A stretch of 37,633 nt of DNA, from contig PMJQ01000057.1 of assembly GCA_003157485.1 (NCBI GenBank), positions 3,321 through 40,953 of the forward strand, written 5' to 3'. The stretch's first letter is position 1. Each line of letters opens with the position of its first letter. Below, piece after piece: positions 1 through 8,831 of the stretch. Under the pieces are notes generated by a model. That model was not told the DNA's origin. It ran no database searches and saw only the letters and a list, made by a program, of their open reading frames with translations. This DNA is from Ignavibacteriota bacterium (GTDB lineage Bacteria > Bacteroidota > Ignavibacteria > UBA10030 > UBA6906). The position numbers and the translations under genes were made by a program.

Positions 1-54
1 AGCGGCGGCTCGATGGCTGACGAAGCCATCGTGCGGATCTCTAGCAGAAATTAG
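1..54 (+). CDS. Possible 3' end of an upstream CDS cut by the window edge (reads ...SGGSMADEAIVRISSRN*)
   Basis: Frame 1 is open from base 1 to a TAG at 52-54. Only 17 codons, so weak support. Confidence 0.25.
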   Translation, partial: SGGSMADEAIVRISSRN

Positions 55-238
55 CCTCTTCCCTTATCCAAAGTCAACTATGGAACAAAAGGCTTCCAGG
101 GGTCTCCAAGGAGAAACGACCAAACAGGAACGACAGCGGAGCAACATTGTTCTTTCGGGCAGTAAGTCGTATATTCTCCCTAATGCAAGCCGCAAGTTCC
201 CCTCTCTTTGTGTCGGTTCCGGGGTCGTGTAGAATGGG

Positions 239-267
239 CTGTAGAAAGAATTTCACACTTTCTACAG
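239..267. other. Perfect 10-bp inverted repeat CTGTAGAAAG-N9-CTTTCTACAG
   Basis: Direct reading; followed by ATTTTC on the plus strand. Possible weak terminator of an upstream gene, or an operator. Confidence 0.55.
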
Positions 268-317
268 ATTTTCAAAGTAGGAAAGATGCAATCTTGCGAA
301 ATAACTGTTAGTTTGAC

Positions 318-391
318 GCGCCTGTAGCTCAACTGGATAGAGCATCAGACTTCGGATCTGAGGGTTGGGGGTTCAAATCCCTCCAGGCGCA
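318..391 (+). tRNA. tRNA-Arg, anticodon TCG
   Basis: Acceptor arms GCGCCTG/CAGGCGC pair, T-loop GGTTCAAATCC, anticodon stem TCAGA/TCTGA with loop CTTCGGA (TCG), discriminator A; no encoded CCA. Confidence 0.95.
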
Positions 392-493
392 CAGGTCAAT
401 TATCGATCTTCGCCATCCTGCGTGAATGAGTGTGTTCGTCAAATACGGACGTCCGTCTGGAAACGCCCGCCGCCGCTCCAGCCGGGGTGCTGA

Positions 494-1693
494 ATGAGCG
501 TATCCCCCCGGGGCACCGACGACGCATCGGGTCCGCGCCGTAATCCTTTTGCGGCAAACGCCGTCTGGGCGGCGCTCGGGGCCCTTAACGCATGGCGCCG
601 CTTTATCTTTCTCAACTTCCTTGCAATTACCGCCGTCGTCGTCGTTGTCATTTTGCTCCTTCCGAGATGGTACGCTGCAACGGCGTCCATTCTCCCCCCG
701 AAGGACCCAAACGCGCTTGACGGCTCCGAGTCAGCCGCAAGCTCTCTCAATGGGCTCCTTCCCGGCGCCCTGCAGCGGGAATCCCGCAATACCACCGGCG
801 CGTACAACTACCTGGCCATCCTGCACAGCCGAAGCGCCATGGAAGGGGTAGTACGTGCATTCGACCTTTTCAGAGTGTACGGCATCAGCGACTCGTCCAT
901 GGAAAAAGCCGTTAGGGAACTTTCCCGGAATGTTTCATTCGAGGAACAGGACGGCGGCAATATTCTCGTCCGGGTATACGACAGGGATCCCCGCCGCGCC
1001 AGCGCGATGGCAAGTTCCTTTATCGACCGGCTCAATGACATCAGCAGGGAGCTCGGGACCCGGGAGTCACACGACAAGCGCGAGTTCATCGGCGAACGCA
1101 TCGAGCGGAGCAGACGGGATCTACGCGCTGCAGAGGATTCGCTCCGCGATTACCAGGTGCGCTCGGGCACGATGATCGTTCCTTCAAGAGGGCGTTCCTC
1201 AGATGATCCGATCGCAGATCTGTACAGCCTCAAGGCGATAAAGGAGATACAACTGGCCGTTCTCCGGCGGACTTCGACCGAAGATCAGCCGTCCCGCCGG
1301 GAGATCGAGATCCAAATCGCTGAACTCGACGCCAGGATCGGTAAGTATCCCGGCAGCATCACGGCCTCACGCCGTCTGTATCGTGCGATTACGACTCAAG
1401 AGAGGATCATCGACGCCCTTTTCCCGTTGTACGAGCAGGCACTGCTGGACGAACAGAAAAACGTGCCTGCCATCCTTGTGCTCGACGCTCCGGTGACGTC
1501 GGAGCGGGCAGTGAAACCCCGCCGCATGCTGATTGTCTGCCTGGCATCCTCCGTCACGCTGCAGATGCTTCTTGTCGCGGCACTTATCATGCACGGCATG
1601 ATTCGTCGGGTGCCCGTGACAGGCGCCGAACAGTGGGCGCGCGGTGCAGCCGCCCGGATGGCACGATTGTACCGGGTTAACCCCGTACTGTAA
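494..1693 (+). CDS. Wzz/chain-length-determinant-like polysaccharide co-polymerase without a kinase domain
   Basis: N-terminal TM helix followed by 'RWYAATASILPPKDP' (Wzz-type start), central coiled-coil-like region, C-terminal 'RAVKPRRMLIVCLASSVTLQMLLVAAL' TM. Clear paralog of the protein at 21871-23028. Confidence 0.88.
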   Translation: MSVSPRGTDDASGPRRNPFAANAVWAALGALNAWRRFIFLNFLAITAVVVVVILLLPRWYAATASILPPKDPNALDGSESAASSLNGLLPGALQRESRNTTGAYNYLAILHSRSAMEGVVRAFDLFRVYGISDSSMEKAVRELSRNVSFEEQDGGNILVRVYDRDPRRASAMASSFIDRLNDISRELGTRESHDKREFIGERIERSRRDLRAAEDSLRDYQVRSGTMIVPSRGRSSDDPIADLYSLKAIKEIQLAVLRRTSTEDQPSRREIEIQIAELDARIGKYPGSITASRRLYRAITTQERIIDALFPLYEQALLDEQKNVPAILVLDAPVTSERAVKPRRMLIVCLASSVTLQMLLVAALIMHGMIRRVPVTGAEQWARGAAARMARLYRVNPVL

Positions 1694-1757
1694 GAACCAG
1701 TGCGGCCCGTCGTTGCTCCGTCAAGCAACCTGAAGGCCGTCCGGATTTCAATTCCTC

Positions 1758-3131
1758 ATGACTATAGCACTCACGCTCCTTGCCTGCATTCTGACCGTCC
1801 TTCTCGGGCGGTGGATGTTCGGCAGGTGGTTTAATCACGTAGGACTTTACGGGTTCCTCTGGGGAACGACCCTCGCGCTCTTTCAGTCGGGCCTGATGTA
1901 TTTCTACCCGCTTGAGCCCGAGACCTGGCTCGTAATCGGAGCAGGGTGGGCTGCATTCGTCACGGGAGCCGCATTCATCGTCGCAGCACGGTTCGCGGCG
2001 GGAGCGCCAGAGGAAAGCAGCGCACCGACCCGCCTTCCCGAGCCAATGAACGCTTCCCGCATCTTGCGGGCGGTCCTCTGGATTCTCAACGTGGTGCTTG
2101 CAATCGAGGCTATTCGACACGCGATGATCATTTCGCACCTCATCGGAGGAATCGCGAATTTTGGCCGCGTCGCAAACATTCTCTACAACCTTCGCATCAG
2201 GCAGGAGATCCCCGGCCTGATCCCGTACCTGAGCTCCGCGGACCTCGCCGCCTGTCTGCTCGCCGGGGTCTACGCATCTCGAACCGGCCGGTTTCAACCG
2301 GTCTGGCTCATCCCTCCTCTGCTGACAATCGTTGACTCGGTCCTCAACATGAGCAGGGGGACGATGATTATCGGTGGTGTCCTGTTTGCCACGGGATACG
2401 TGATGAACGAGCGGAAAGAGGCGCTCAAAAGCCTGAAACACGGCCCCTCAAAGATCAGGAGATTCATCGCCGTGGCACTCGCCCTTGCCCTGTTCGTGGC
2501 AGGTATTGATTTCGTCCGGAGCAGCCGGGGAATTGTCGAGTCCTACGGAACGGCCACGAGCGCGCTCACGCGTCTGAACGGCGAGGCTTTCATCACGGGA
2601 TCCGTCGTCTTCTACGCCACCGGCAGTTACGGCGTGCTGAATCAATATCTCAAGCAGGAGGATGAGCAGGGAATGGTGGGCGGGTACACGTTTGCGCCTT
2701 TCTGGCGGCTCATCGCCAAGATCGGGTTTCACACGTATGTCGAACAGTCACAGCCGTTTTACCTCACGCCCCGGGCGTCGAACAACGGAACGTATCTTCG
2801 CGAGCTTGACGTCGACTACGGCCTTGCGGGGATAACGGCTGGTCCGTTCGTTCTCGGGGCGTTGGCGTCATTCTACTGGTTTAAGACCCGGCGCTCGCAG
2901 AAGCTAACCCACATGATGATCCTCGGTCACATCTACGTTGTCGTCGTCATGAGCCTGTTCCTCATTGCCACGCAGTGGGGGTACTGGCTGGCAAGTCTCC
3001 TGTTCGGCCTCGCCGCCGCCGCCATTATCGATCGTTTTCCAGAACGGACACGCACCGAGGCCGCACCCACGGCAGGCAGCGGATCCCCTTCGCCCGGTCC
3101 CGGGGAGTCAACGGAGCCGATGGGCGCATGA
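1758..3131 (+). CDS. Wzy-like oligosaccharide repeat-unit polymerase (multi-TM)
   Basis: About 457 aa polytopic hydrophobic protein, located between Wzz and glycosyltransferases. Confidence 0.75.
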   Translation: MTIALTLLACILTVLLGRWMFGRWFNHVGLYGFLWGTTLALFQSGLMYFYPLEPETWLVIGAGWAAFVTGAAFIVAARFAAGAPEESSAPTRLPEPMNASRILRAVLWILNVVLAIEAIRHAMIISHLIGGIANFGRVANILYNLRIRQEIPGLIPYLSSADLAACLLAGVYASRTGRFQPVWLIPPLLTIVDSVLNMSRGTMIIGGVLFATGYVMNERKEALKSLKHGPSKIRRFIAVALALALFVAGIDFVRSSRGIVESYGTATSALTRLNGEAFITGSVVFYATGSYGVLNQYLKQEDEQGMVGGYTFAPFWRLIAKIGFHTYVEQSQPFYLTPRASNNGTYLRELDVDYGLAGITAGPFVLGALASFYWFKTRRSQKLTHMMILGHIYVVVVMSLFLIATQWGYWLASLLFGLAAAAIIDRFPERTRTEAAPTAGSGSPSPGPGESTEPMGA

Positions 3132-4120
3132 AACTGAGCATTATCATCGTCAACTTCAACAGCGGGAAGGTCCTGGGGACCTGCCTTACCTCGGTGTTTC
3201 GTGAAACCCGCGAACTCACGTACGAGGTGATTCTTGTCGACAACGCGTCGACCGACGGAAGCGTGGAGGAAGTTGAGCGGCGGTTCCCCGCCGTCCGGAT
3301 TATCCGCAATGCAGAGAACAGGGGGTTCGCGGCCGCAAACAATATCGCGACCGGACAGGCCGCGGGCGAATTCGTCCTTCTCCTCAATCCAGACACCGAG
3401 ATCCTCGATGGTGCGATCCAGAAGACCGTCGCATTCATGGAGTCAAGGCCCGGAACAGGGGTAGCGGGGTGCAAGCTCCTGTACGCGGACAGGACTGTGC
3501 AGCCGTCGGTTCGCGGGTTCCCCTCGGTGCTGAGCGCGTTCCTGGATGCGACGTTCCTGCATCTGCTTCTCCCGCGGACCCGGATCGTCCGGGGAAAGGG
3601 GATTTCTTCATTCGACGATTCGCGCGCGCAGGAGGTCGACTGGGTCATAGGGGCATATTTCATGTTCCGTCACGTTCTGACCGCGAATATCGGCCTGCTT
3701 GACGAGCAGTTCTGGATTTACGGGGAAGAAATTGATTATTGCCAGCGGGCAAAAGACGAAGGTTACGAGACCTGGTATTTTCCCGGAGCCGTCGTGGTCC
3801 ATTTCTGGGAGGGGATGAACGCCGTCAACCTCCGCATGATCGTCTGGCTCCACATCGGGGTCAAGCTGTACACGGACAAGCATTTTCACGGACCGAAGAA
3901 GTACGTGATCATGTACCTGAGGTACGCCGGCGCTGCACTCCGCCTCGTCGCATATCCGATCGCCGCCCTGCTGAAAATGGACAGAAACCTGCTGAAGAAG
4001 GCGTGCTATTACGGAGCGGCACTCCGCGTGCTCCTGACCCGGCGCGTGCGGTACAAGCGCGGATACACCGGAACGGTGATTCCCTGGACGGAATACATCA
4101 GCCACAGCTCACCGCATTGA
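3128..4120 (+). CDS. GT2 glycosyltransferase (rhamnosyltransferase/WbbL-like)
   Basis: MKLSIIIVNFNSGKVL..LVDNASTDGS..NRGFAAANNIA..LLLNPDTEI; ATG at 3128 overlaps the wzy stop. Confidence 0.93.
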   Translation: MKLSIIIVNFNSGKVLGTCLTSVFRETRELTYEVILVDNASTDGSVEEVERRFPAVRIIRNAENRGFAAANNIATGQAAGEFVLLLNPDTEILDGAIQKTVAFMESRPGTGVAGCKLLYADRTVQPSVRGFPSVLSAFLDATFLHLLLPRTRIVRGKGISSFDDSRAQEVDWVIGAYFMFRHVLTANIGLLDEQFWIYGEEIDYCQRAKDEGYETWYFPGAVVVHFWEGMNAVNLRMIVWLHIGVKLYTDKHFHGPKKYVIMYLRYAGAALRLVAYPIAALLKMDRNLLKKACYYGAALRVLLTRRVRYKRGYTGTVIPWTEYISHSSPH

Positions 4121-4125
4121 CCGGC

Positions 4126-5304
4126 ATGCTTGAGAACCGCGACCTTGTCATATTGAGCGGCGACTGGAGTCCGGGCAATCCGGCCGCCGTGCAGCATATC
4201 GCCGAGGTCTTCGCGCGCCGCAACCGCATCCTCTGGGTGAGCGGAACGCCGATTCGTACGCCGAGGATGCGGCTGTACGATCTCCGGCGCGTTGCAGACA
4301 AGGCGCGCAAGATGGTCGGGGTCAGGGGAAATCCCGGACGCGCGCCGTCGTCTGTCACCGAGATCCACCCCTTCTTCCTGCCGTACTACGACATCCCTGC
4401 AGTCCGCCGGTTCAACGACGCGATCCTCCGGTCCGCGATCCGGGCAAGTGTACGGGAGCTTGGATTTTCGAGGTACCTCATGATGCCCAGCAATCCCATG
4501 GTGGCCGGCATCGTCGGAACCTGCGGTGAATCTTCAAGCCATTACCTCTGCATCGACGACTACGGGGCAAACGACGATGCTTTCAGGTGCCTGGGGATGC
4601 TCGAGCAGGAGATTCTGCAAAAAGTCGATTCAAGTTTTTCGATGTCCGACGTGCTGATGAACACCAGGGTTCCCCGAAGCGGTGAGAATCATTTCTTTCC
4701 TGAGGGAGTGGACCTGGCCCACTTCACGGCTAGGGGCGGCACTCCGCCGGCAGGAATGGCGGGAATCAAGAAGCCCATCGCCGGGTATTTCGGCCTCCTT
4801 GCGTCCTGGGTTGATTTTGAGCTCATTCGCAGGTGTGCACAGGAATACCCGGATGTATCATTCGTCATCATGGGAGAACCGAAGACCGACATTTCCCTCC
4901 TGCAGGGACAATCCAATATCACGTGTCTCGGCCACGTCCCGTACGACATACTCCCGCGATATGCAGAGTGGTTTGACGTCGGATTGATTCCGCGGCGCAT
5001 CACAAAGCTCACCGTGGCTATGAACCCGAAAAAGCTCCTCGAGTACTTCGCTCTCGGGATGCCGGTCGTTTCGACGAACCTGCCGGAGGTGAGAAAATAC
5101 GGCGACCTTGCCTACGTCGCGGAGGACGGCGGCACATTTGTCAGGATGGTAGGCCAGGCCCTCAGGGAGAGGACACAAGAGCAGGACCGGCGGAGACGGG
5201 CCGAGGCCGAGAGGGCGTCATGGGACTCCATCGCCGACGGCATGGGGTCGGTCATGCAGAGAATTGACGAATCCAAAGCGGCACGACAGAGGACACGCGC
5301 ATGA
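4126..5304 (+). CDS. Glycosyltransferase family 1/4-like (GT-B)
   Basis: MLENRDLVILSGDW..; C-terminal 'MNPKKLLEYFALGMPVVSTNLPEVRKYGD' nucleotide-sugar binding signature. Confidence 0.9.
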   Translation: MLENRDLVILSGDWSPGNPAAVQHIAEVFARRNRILWVSGTPIRTPRMRLYDLRRVADKARKMVGVRGNPGRAPSSVTEIHPFFLPYYDIPAVRRFNDAILRSAIRASVRELGFSRYLMMPSNPMVAGIVGTCGESSSHYLCIDDYGANDDAFRCLGMLEQEILQKVDSSFSMSDVLMNTRVPRSGENHFFPEGVDLAHFTARGGTPPAGMAGIKKPIAGYFGLLASWVDFELIRRCAQEYPDVSFVIMGEPKTDISLLQGQSNITCLGHVPYDILPRYAEWFDVGLIPRRITKLTVAMNPKKLLEYFALGMPVVSTNLPEVRKYGDLAYVAEDGGTFVRMVGQALRERTQEQDRRRRAEAERASWDSIADGMGSVMQRIDESKAARQRTRA

Positions 5305-6077
5305 TAAAATTCCACAACAGGGCATACGACCTCGGATACCTCTGCTACCGCTGGGTTAAGCCCGTGATCGATCCCGTGAAGGCCGCGCGTTCGCTCCCCG
5401 GCTATGCCCGGTACTGGCGCGACTGGTTTCGGTACGGCCGTCTCGAGGGCGCCGAGCACATCGCGCTCATCGACAGCGCACCCCTGATCGGGGAGAACAC
5501 GGCGGTCACGGCCTTCGACCGGCACTATTTTCACCAGGACATCTGGGCGGCCAGGAAGATCAAACGATCGGGCGCGGAGTCTCACGTCGACGTCGGGTCA
5601 CGGATCGAGCTCGTCGGATTCCTCACCGTGATCTGCAATGTCACGTTCGTCGACATCAGGCCCCTCATCGTCGATCTCGAAAACTACAAGGGCTTGAGCG
5701 GAAGCATACTCGCCCTCCCGATGGAGAGCAACTCCGTCAGGTCTCTCTCCTGTCTTCACGTTGCTGAACATATCGGGCTGGGGCGGTACGGGGACCCGCT
5801 GGACCCCCACGGGACCCTGAAAGCGTGCAGGGAACTCGCGCGGGTGCTTGCACCGGGCGGGAATCTCTATTTTTCGCTTCCGGTGGGGAAACCGCGCCTC
5901 TGTTTCAATGCGCACCGGATTCACTCGGTCGGCCAGATCCTGGACTACTTCCGGGATCTGTCCCTCGTCGAACTTTCAGGTATCGACGACGAGAGACGTG
6001 TTATGCTGCAGATGGAGAAAAGCGCGCTGGATAACGCAGATTACGGCTGCGGGTTGTTTCACTTCACGAAGAAATGA
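5301..6077 (+). CDS. DUF268-like protein, SAM-methyltransferase-like fold
   Basis: DVGSRIELVGFLTV..FVDIRP..LPMESNSVRSLSCLHVAEHIGLGRYGDPLDPHGTLKACRELARVLAPGGNLYFSLPVG pattern; ATGA overlap with the upstream GT. Confidence 0.8.
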   Translation: MIKFHNRAYDLGYLCYRWVKPVIDPVKAARSLPGYARYWRDWFRYGRLEGAEHIALIDSAPLIGENTAVTAFDRHYFHQDIWAARKIKRSGAESHVDVGSRIELVGFLTVICNVTFVDIRPLIVDLENYKGLSGSILALPMESNSVRSLSCLHVAEHIGLGRYGDPLDPHGTLKACRELARVLAPGGNLYFSLPVGKPRLCFNAHRIHSVGQILDYFRDLSLVELSGIDDERRVMLQMEKSALDNADYGCGLFHFTKK

Positions 6078-6152
6078 ACTCTCAATGTGACGGGCCGCAC
6101 CGCGCTCCGCCTCCGCTTGCGTCTGCCCGCCCCGTGGTCGTATATTAATCCT

Positions 6153-6626
6153 ATGACCGAAGACGAACGATGGATGGAATCCGCCCTGCGCGAGGCGGAA
6201 CAGGCCAAGAAGCGGAAGGAAGTCCCCGTAGGCGCCGTGATTGTTCACGGTGGAAAGATCATCGGCAGGGGATACAACCAGATAGAGTTGCTGCAGGATC
6301 CGACGGCGCACGCGGAGATGATCGCGATTACCGCAGCGGCCGCGGGGCTCGGCAGCAGGCGCTTCGATGGGTGCACGCTTTACGTGACGCTCGAGCCGTG
6401 CGCGATGTGCGCGGGCGCGATCGTGCTGGCACGGATTCCCCGGCTTGTCTTCGGCGCTTCTGATCCGAAGGCCGGTGCGTGCGGCACCCTGTTCAATATT
6501 GTCCAGGACGCCAGGTTAAATCACCGGGTGGAACTCGCCGGGGGTATCTCCGGGGATCAATGCGGGGCGCTGCTGTCTGAGTTTTTCGCCTCCATGAGGC
6601 AATCCGGGAACGGCGGCAAGGACTGA
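6153..6626 (+). CDS. tadA: tRNA-specific adenosine deaminase
   Basis: MTEDERWMESALREAEQA..; zinc deaminase motifs HAEMIAI and PCAMCAGA. Confidence 0.95.
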   Translation: MTEDERWMESALREAEQAKKRKEVPVGAVIVHGGKIIGRGYNQIELLQDPTAHAEMIAITAAAAGLGSRRFDGCTLYVTLEPCAMCAGAIVLARIPRLVFGASDPKAGACGTLFNIVQDARLNHRVELAGGISGDQCGALLSEFFASMRQSGNGGKD

Positions 6627-6656
6627 GGAATACCAGGCGGAAGACAGGCACTCCTC

Positions 6657-7718
6657 TTACGCTTTCAGTTTTTCGGCCCTGTCCGCAATCTTCAGCGCCT
6701 CGAGGAGTTCGTCAAGCTTTCCGTCGATGATTTCGGCGAGATTGTACAGCGTCAACCCGATGCGGTGGTCCGTCACCCTGTTCTGCGGAAAATTGTACGT
6801 CCTGATCTTGTCGCTCCGGTCGCCGCTTTTGACCATCATCTTCCTCTGCGCGGCGACGTCCCCCACCTGTTTCTCGATCATGTTCTCGTAAAGCTTCGCC
6901 CGGAGCATTTTCATGGCCCGTTCGCGGTTCTGAAACTGCGAGCGCTCCTGCCTGCACACGACAATGATCCCGCTCGGGCGGTGGGTGATGCGGACCGCCG
7001 TCTCCACCTTGTTGACGTTCTGTCCCCCCTTCCCGCCTGATCGGAAAGTATCCATCTCCAGGTCTGCAGGGTTGATCTCCACGTCTACGGGTTCGACCTC
7101 GGGAAGGACGGCAACCGTTGCCGCTGACGTGTGCACCCTCCCTTGCGTCTCCGTTGCGGGCACACGCTGCACCCTGTGAACGCCGCTCTCAAATTTCATC
7201 GTCCCATAGACGTCTTCGCCGCTCAGCGCGAATGAGATCTCCTTGACTCCCCCGATCCCCGTGTCGTTGATGTCAAGAACTTCAACTTTCCACCCCTGCC
7301 TCTCCGCGTACCGGGAGTACATCCGGTAGAGGTCCGCGCCGAAAAGCGCGGCCTCTTCTCCCCCGGTCCCGGCCCGAATCTCGAGGATCACGTCCCTGCT
7401 GTCATTCGGATCCTTCGGGATCAGGAGGGCCTTCAATTCTTCCTCGATCCGGATAACCTTTCCCCGCACCTCTTCGAGCTCGCCGTACGCAAGCTGTTTC
7501 ATCTCGGGGTCGGACGACGTCTCGGTAATTTCCTTCAGGCCGGCAAGATTCTGCTTCTCTTTCCTGTACTCGTTGTAGACGCGGATCAGGGGGGCAAGGT
7601 CGCTGTGCTCTTTGCTCAATTGCCGGACCCGGTCCTGGCTCTCCAGGACGGCCGGATCGCTGAGAAGGCGGGTCAATTCTTCGTAACGTTCGCGCACTTT
7701 TTCCAGTCGATCGAGCAT
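6657..7718 (-). CDS. prfA: Peptide chain release factor 1
   Basis: [15 protein letters not shown]..; [16 protein letters not shown] (GGQ motif) and [23 protein letters not shown] (PAT, RF1-type). The longer ORF start overlaps the upstream gene; ATG at 7718 is preferred. Confidence 0.97.
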   Translation of the reverse strand: MLDRLEKVRERYEELTRLLSDPAVLESQDRVRQLSKEHSDLAPLIRVYNEYRKEKQNLAGLKEITETSSDPEMKQLAYGELEEVRGKVIRIEEELKALLIPKDPNDSRDVILEIRAGTGGEEAALFGADLYRMYSRYAERQGWKVEVLDINDTGIGGVKEISFALSGEDVYGTMKFESGVHRVQRVPATETQGRVHTSAATVAVLPEVEPVDVEINPADLEMDTFRSGGKGGQNVNKVETAVRITHRPSGIIVVCRQERSQFQNRERAMKMLRAKLYENMIEKQVGDVAAQRKMMVKSGDRSDKIRTYNFPQNRVTDHRIGLTLYNLAEIIDGKLDELLEALKIADRAEKLKA

Positions 7719-7722
7719 AGGG

Positions 7723-8727
7723 TTATCCGGCCGCCGCCTGCTCTGGAAGCGGGACGGGGACAGGACGCTCCTCCCCGAGCGCGGATCTGAGGGCCACGAG
7801 CGCCACCTCCAGCTCGCTTTCGTCGGGCTCCTTCGTCGTGATCTTTTGAAGCCAGAGGCCCGGAGCGACAATCATGCGCCCGATTGCCGTCCCGGATTTC
7901 TTCGCCGAGATCCTGATGAATTCGTACGATATCCCCCCCAGGATCGGAATAAGCGGCAGATGCGTGGCAATCCGGATCGGCAGCGAGAGCGAGCCGAGCC
8001 AGTACATCATGAGCGTATCGAAGAGACCGAACAGGAGAATCGCCACAAGCATGACGATGAGAAGGAAGCTCGTACCGCACCTGGGATGGAATCTCGTTTG
8101 TTTCGCGGCGGACTCAACGGAGAGGCCCTCCTGTCGTTCGAACGCAAATACCGCCTTATGTTCCGCCCCGTGGTATTCGAATACGCGACTGACGTCTTTC
8201 ATCGCCGAAATCGCAACGAGGTATGCCAGGAAGAGCGCGAGCCGTATAACCCCGGCGATCATGTTGAAGGCAAGAGGCTGCTGGTCGACATGAAACAGGG
8301 CAGTCGTGACAACAAGGGGCACAAGGAAGAAAATCGCCGCACCGGCCAGGAGAGCTGCCGCGATCGCGACGGCGAGCCGCAGGTTGTCCCCGGCACTGTT
8401 CATTTCGGGCGGGGTCCCATTTCCGGGTGATTCCCCGGAATCTGATCCGAGCGCCGCCTCGGCTGAATAGTTGAGCGAGCGCAACCCTATGATGAGCATC
8501 TCGATCAACCCGACCGCCCCCCGGAGGATGGGGAGCCGGAAGACCCTGTTCTTCTCCGCAAGCGATACGTACCTCTCCCTCCGGACCGCGATCGATCCGT
8601 CAGGCCTCCGGACTGCAGTCGCGACCATCCCGGGCGCACGCATCATCACCCCTTCGATCACCGCCTGCCCCCCGACAACCATCGGATTCTGAGCGTCGAA
8701 CCTGTACTGCGACGATTGAGATCCCAT
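7723..8727 (-). CDS. DUF1385 family membrane protein
   Basis: [53 protein letters not shown]; start taken at ATG 8727 (alternative TTG at 8739). Confidence 0.93.
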   Translation of the reverse strand: MGSQSSQYRFDAQNPMVVGGQAVIEGVMMRAPGMVATAVRRPDGSIAVRRERYVSLAEKNRVFRLPILRGAVGLIEMLIIGLRSLNYSAEAALGSDSGESPGNGTPPEMNSAGDNLRLAVAIAAALLAGAAIFFLVPLVVTTALFHVDQQPLAFNMIAGVIRLALFLAYLVAISAMKDVSRVFEYHGAEHKAVFAFERQEGLSVESAAKQTRFHPRCGTSFLLIVMLVAILLFGLFDTLMMYWLGSLSLPIRIATHLPLIPILGGISYEFIRISAKKSGTAIGRMIVAPGLWLQKITTKEPDESELEVALVALRSALGEERPVPVPLPEQAAAG

Positions 8728-8732
8728 GACAC

Positions 8733-8766
8733 CCCGCAAAATACCCCAAGATACAGATTTTGCGGG
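8733..8766 (-). promoter_or_regulatory. Perfect 9-bp inverted repeat CCCGCAAAA-N16-TTTTGCGGG adjacent to the DUF1385 start codon
   Basis: In minus orientation the 3' arm TTTTGCGGG is followed by GTGTC then ATG, so the SD-like GCGGGGTG overlaps the stem. Confidence 0.5.
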
Positions 8767-8831
8767 CGAGATGCCATGCGAACAAACGGCGAACCGAATG
8801 CGCGATCAGATGCGGTCGTAAAGAGCAGGGA

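Noticed and set aside
74-256. 60-aa minus-strand ORF left of the tRNA
   Set aside because: Short, no recognisable motif or neighbour context; not enough to call a gene.
318-1693. tRNA-Arg as an integration site for a genomic island carrying the EPS genes
   Set aside because: No integrase, transposase or repeated tRNA 3' end noticed in the window, and housekeeping genes are interspersed.
1677-2441. 254-aa minus-strand ORF opposite the Wzy-like gene
   Set aside because: Reverse-strand shadow of a polytopic membrane protein; no domain features.
6627-6656. Bidirectional terminator between convergent tadA and prfA
   Set aside because: Only a weak 5-bp GAGGA/TCCTC pairing in 30 bp; insufficient support.
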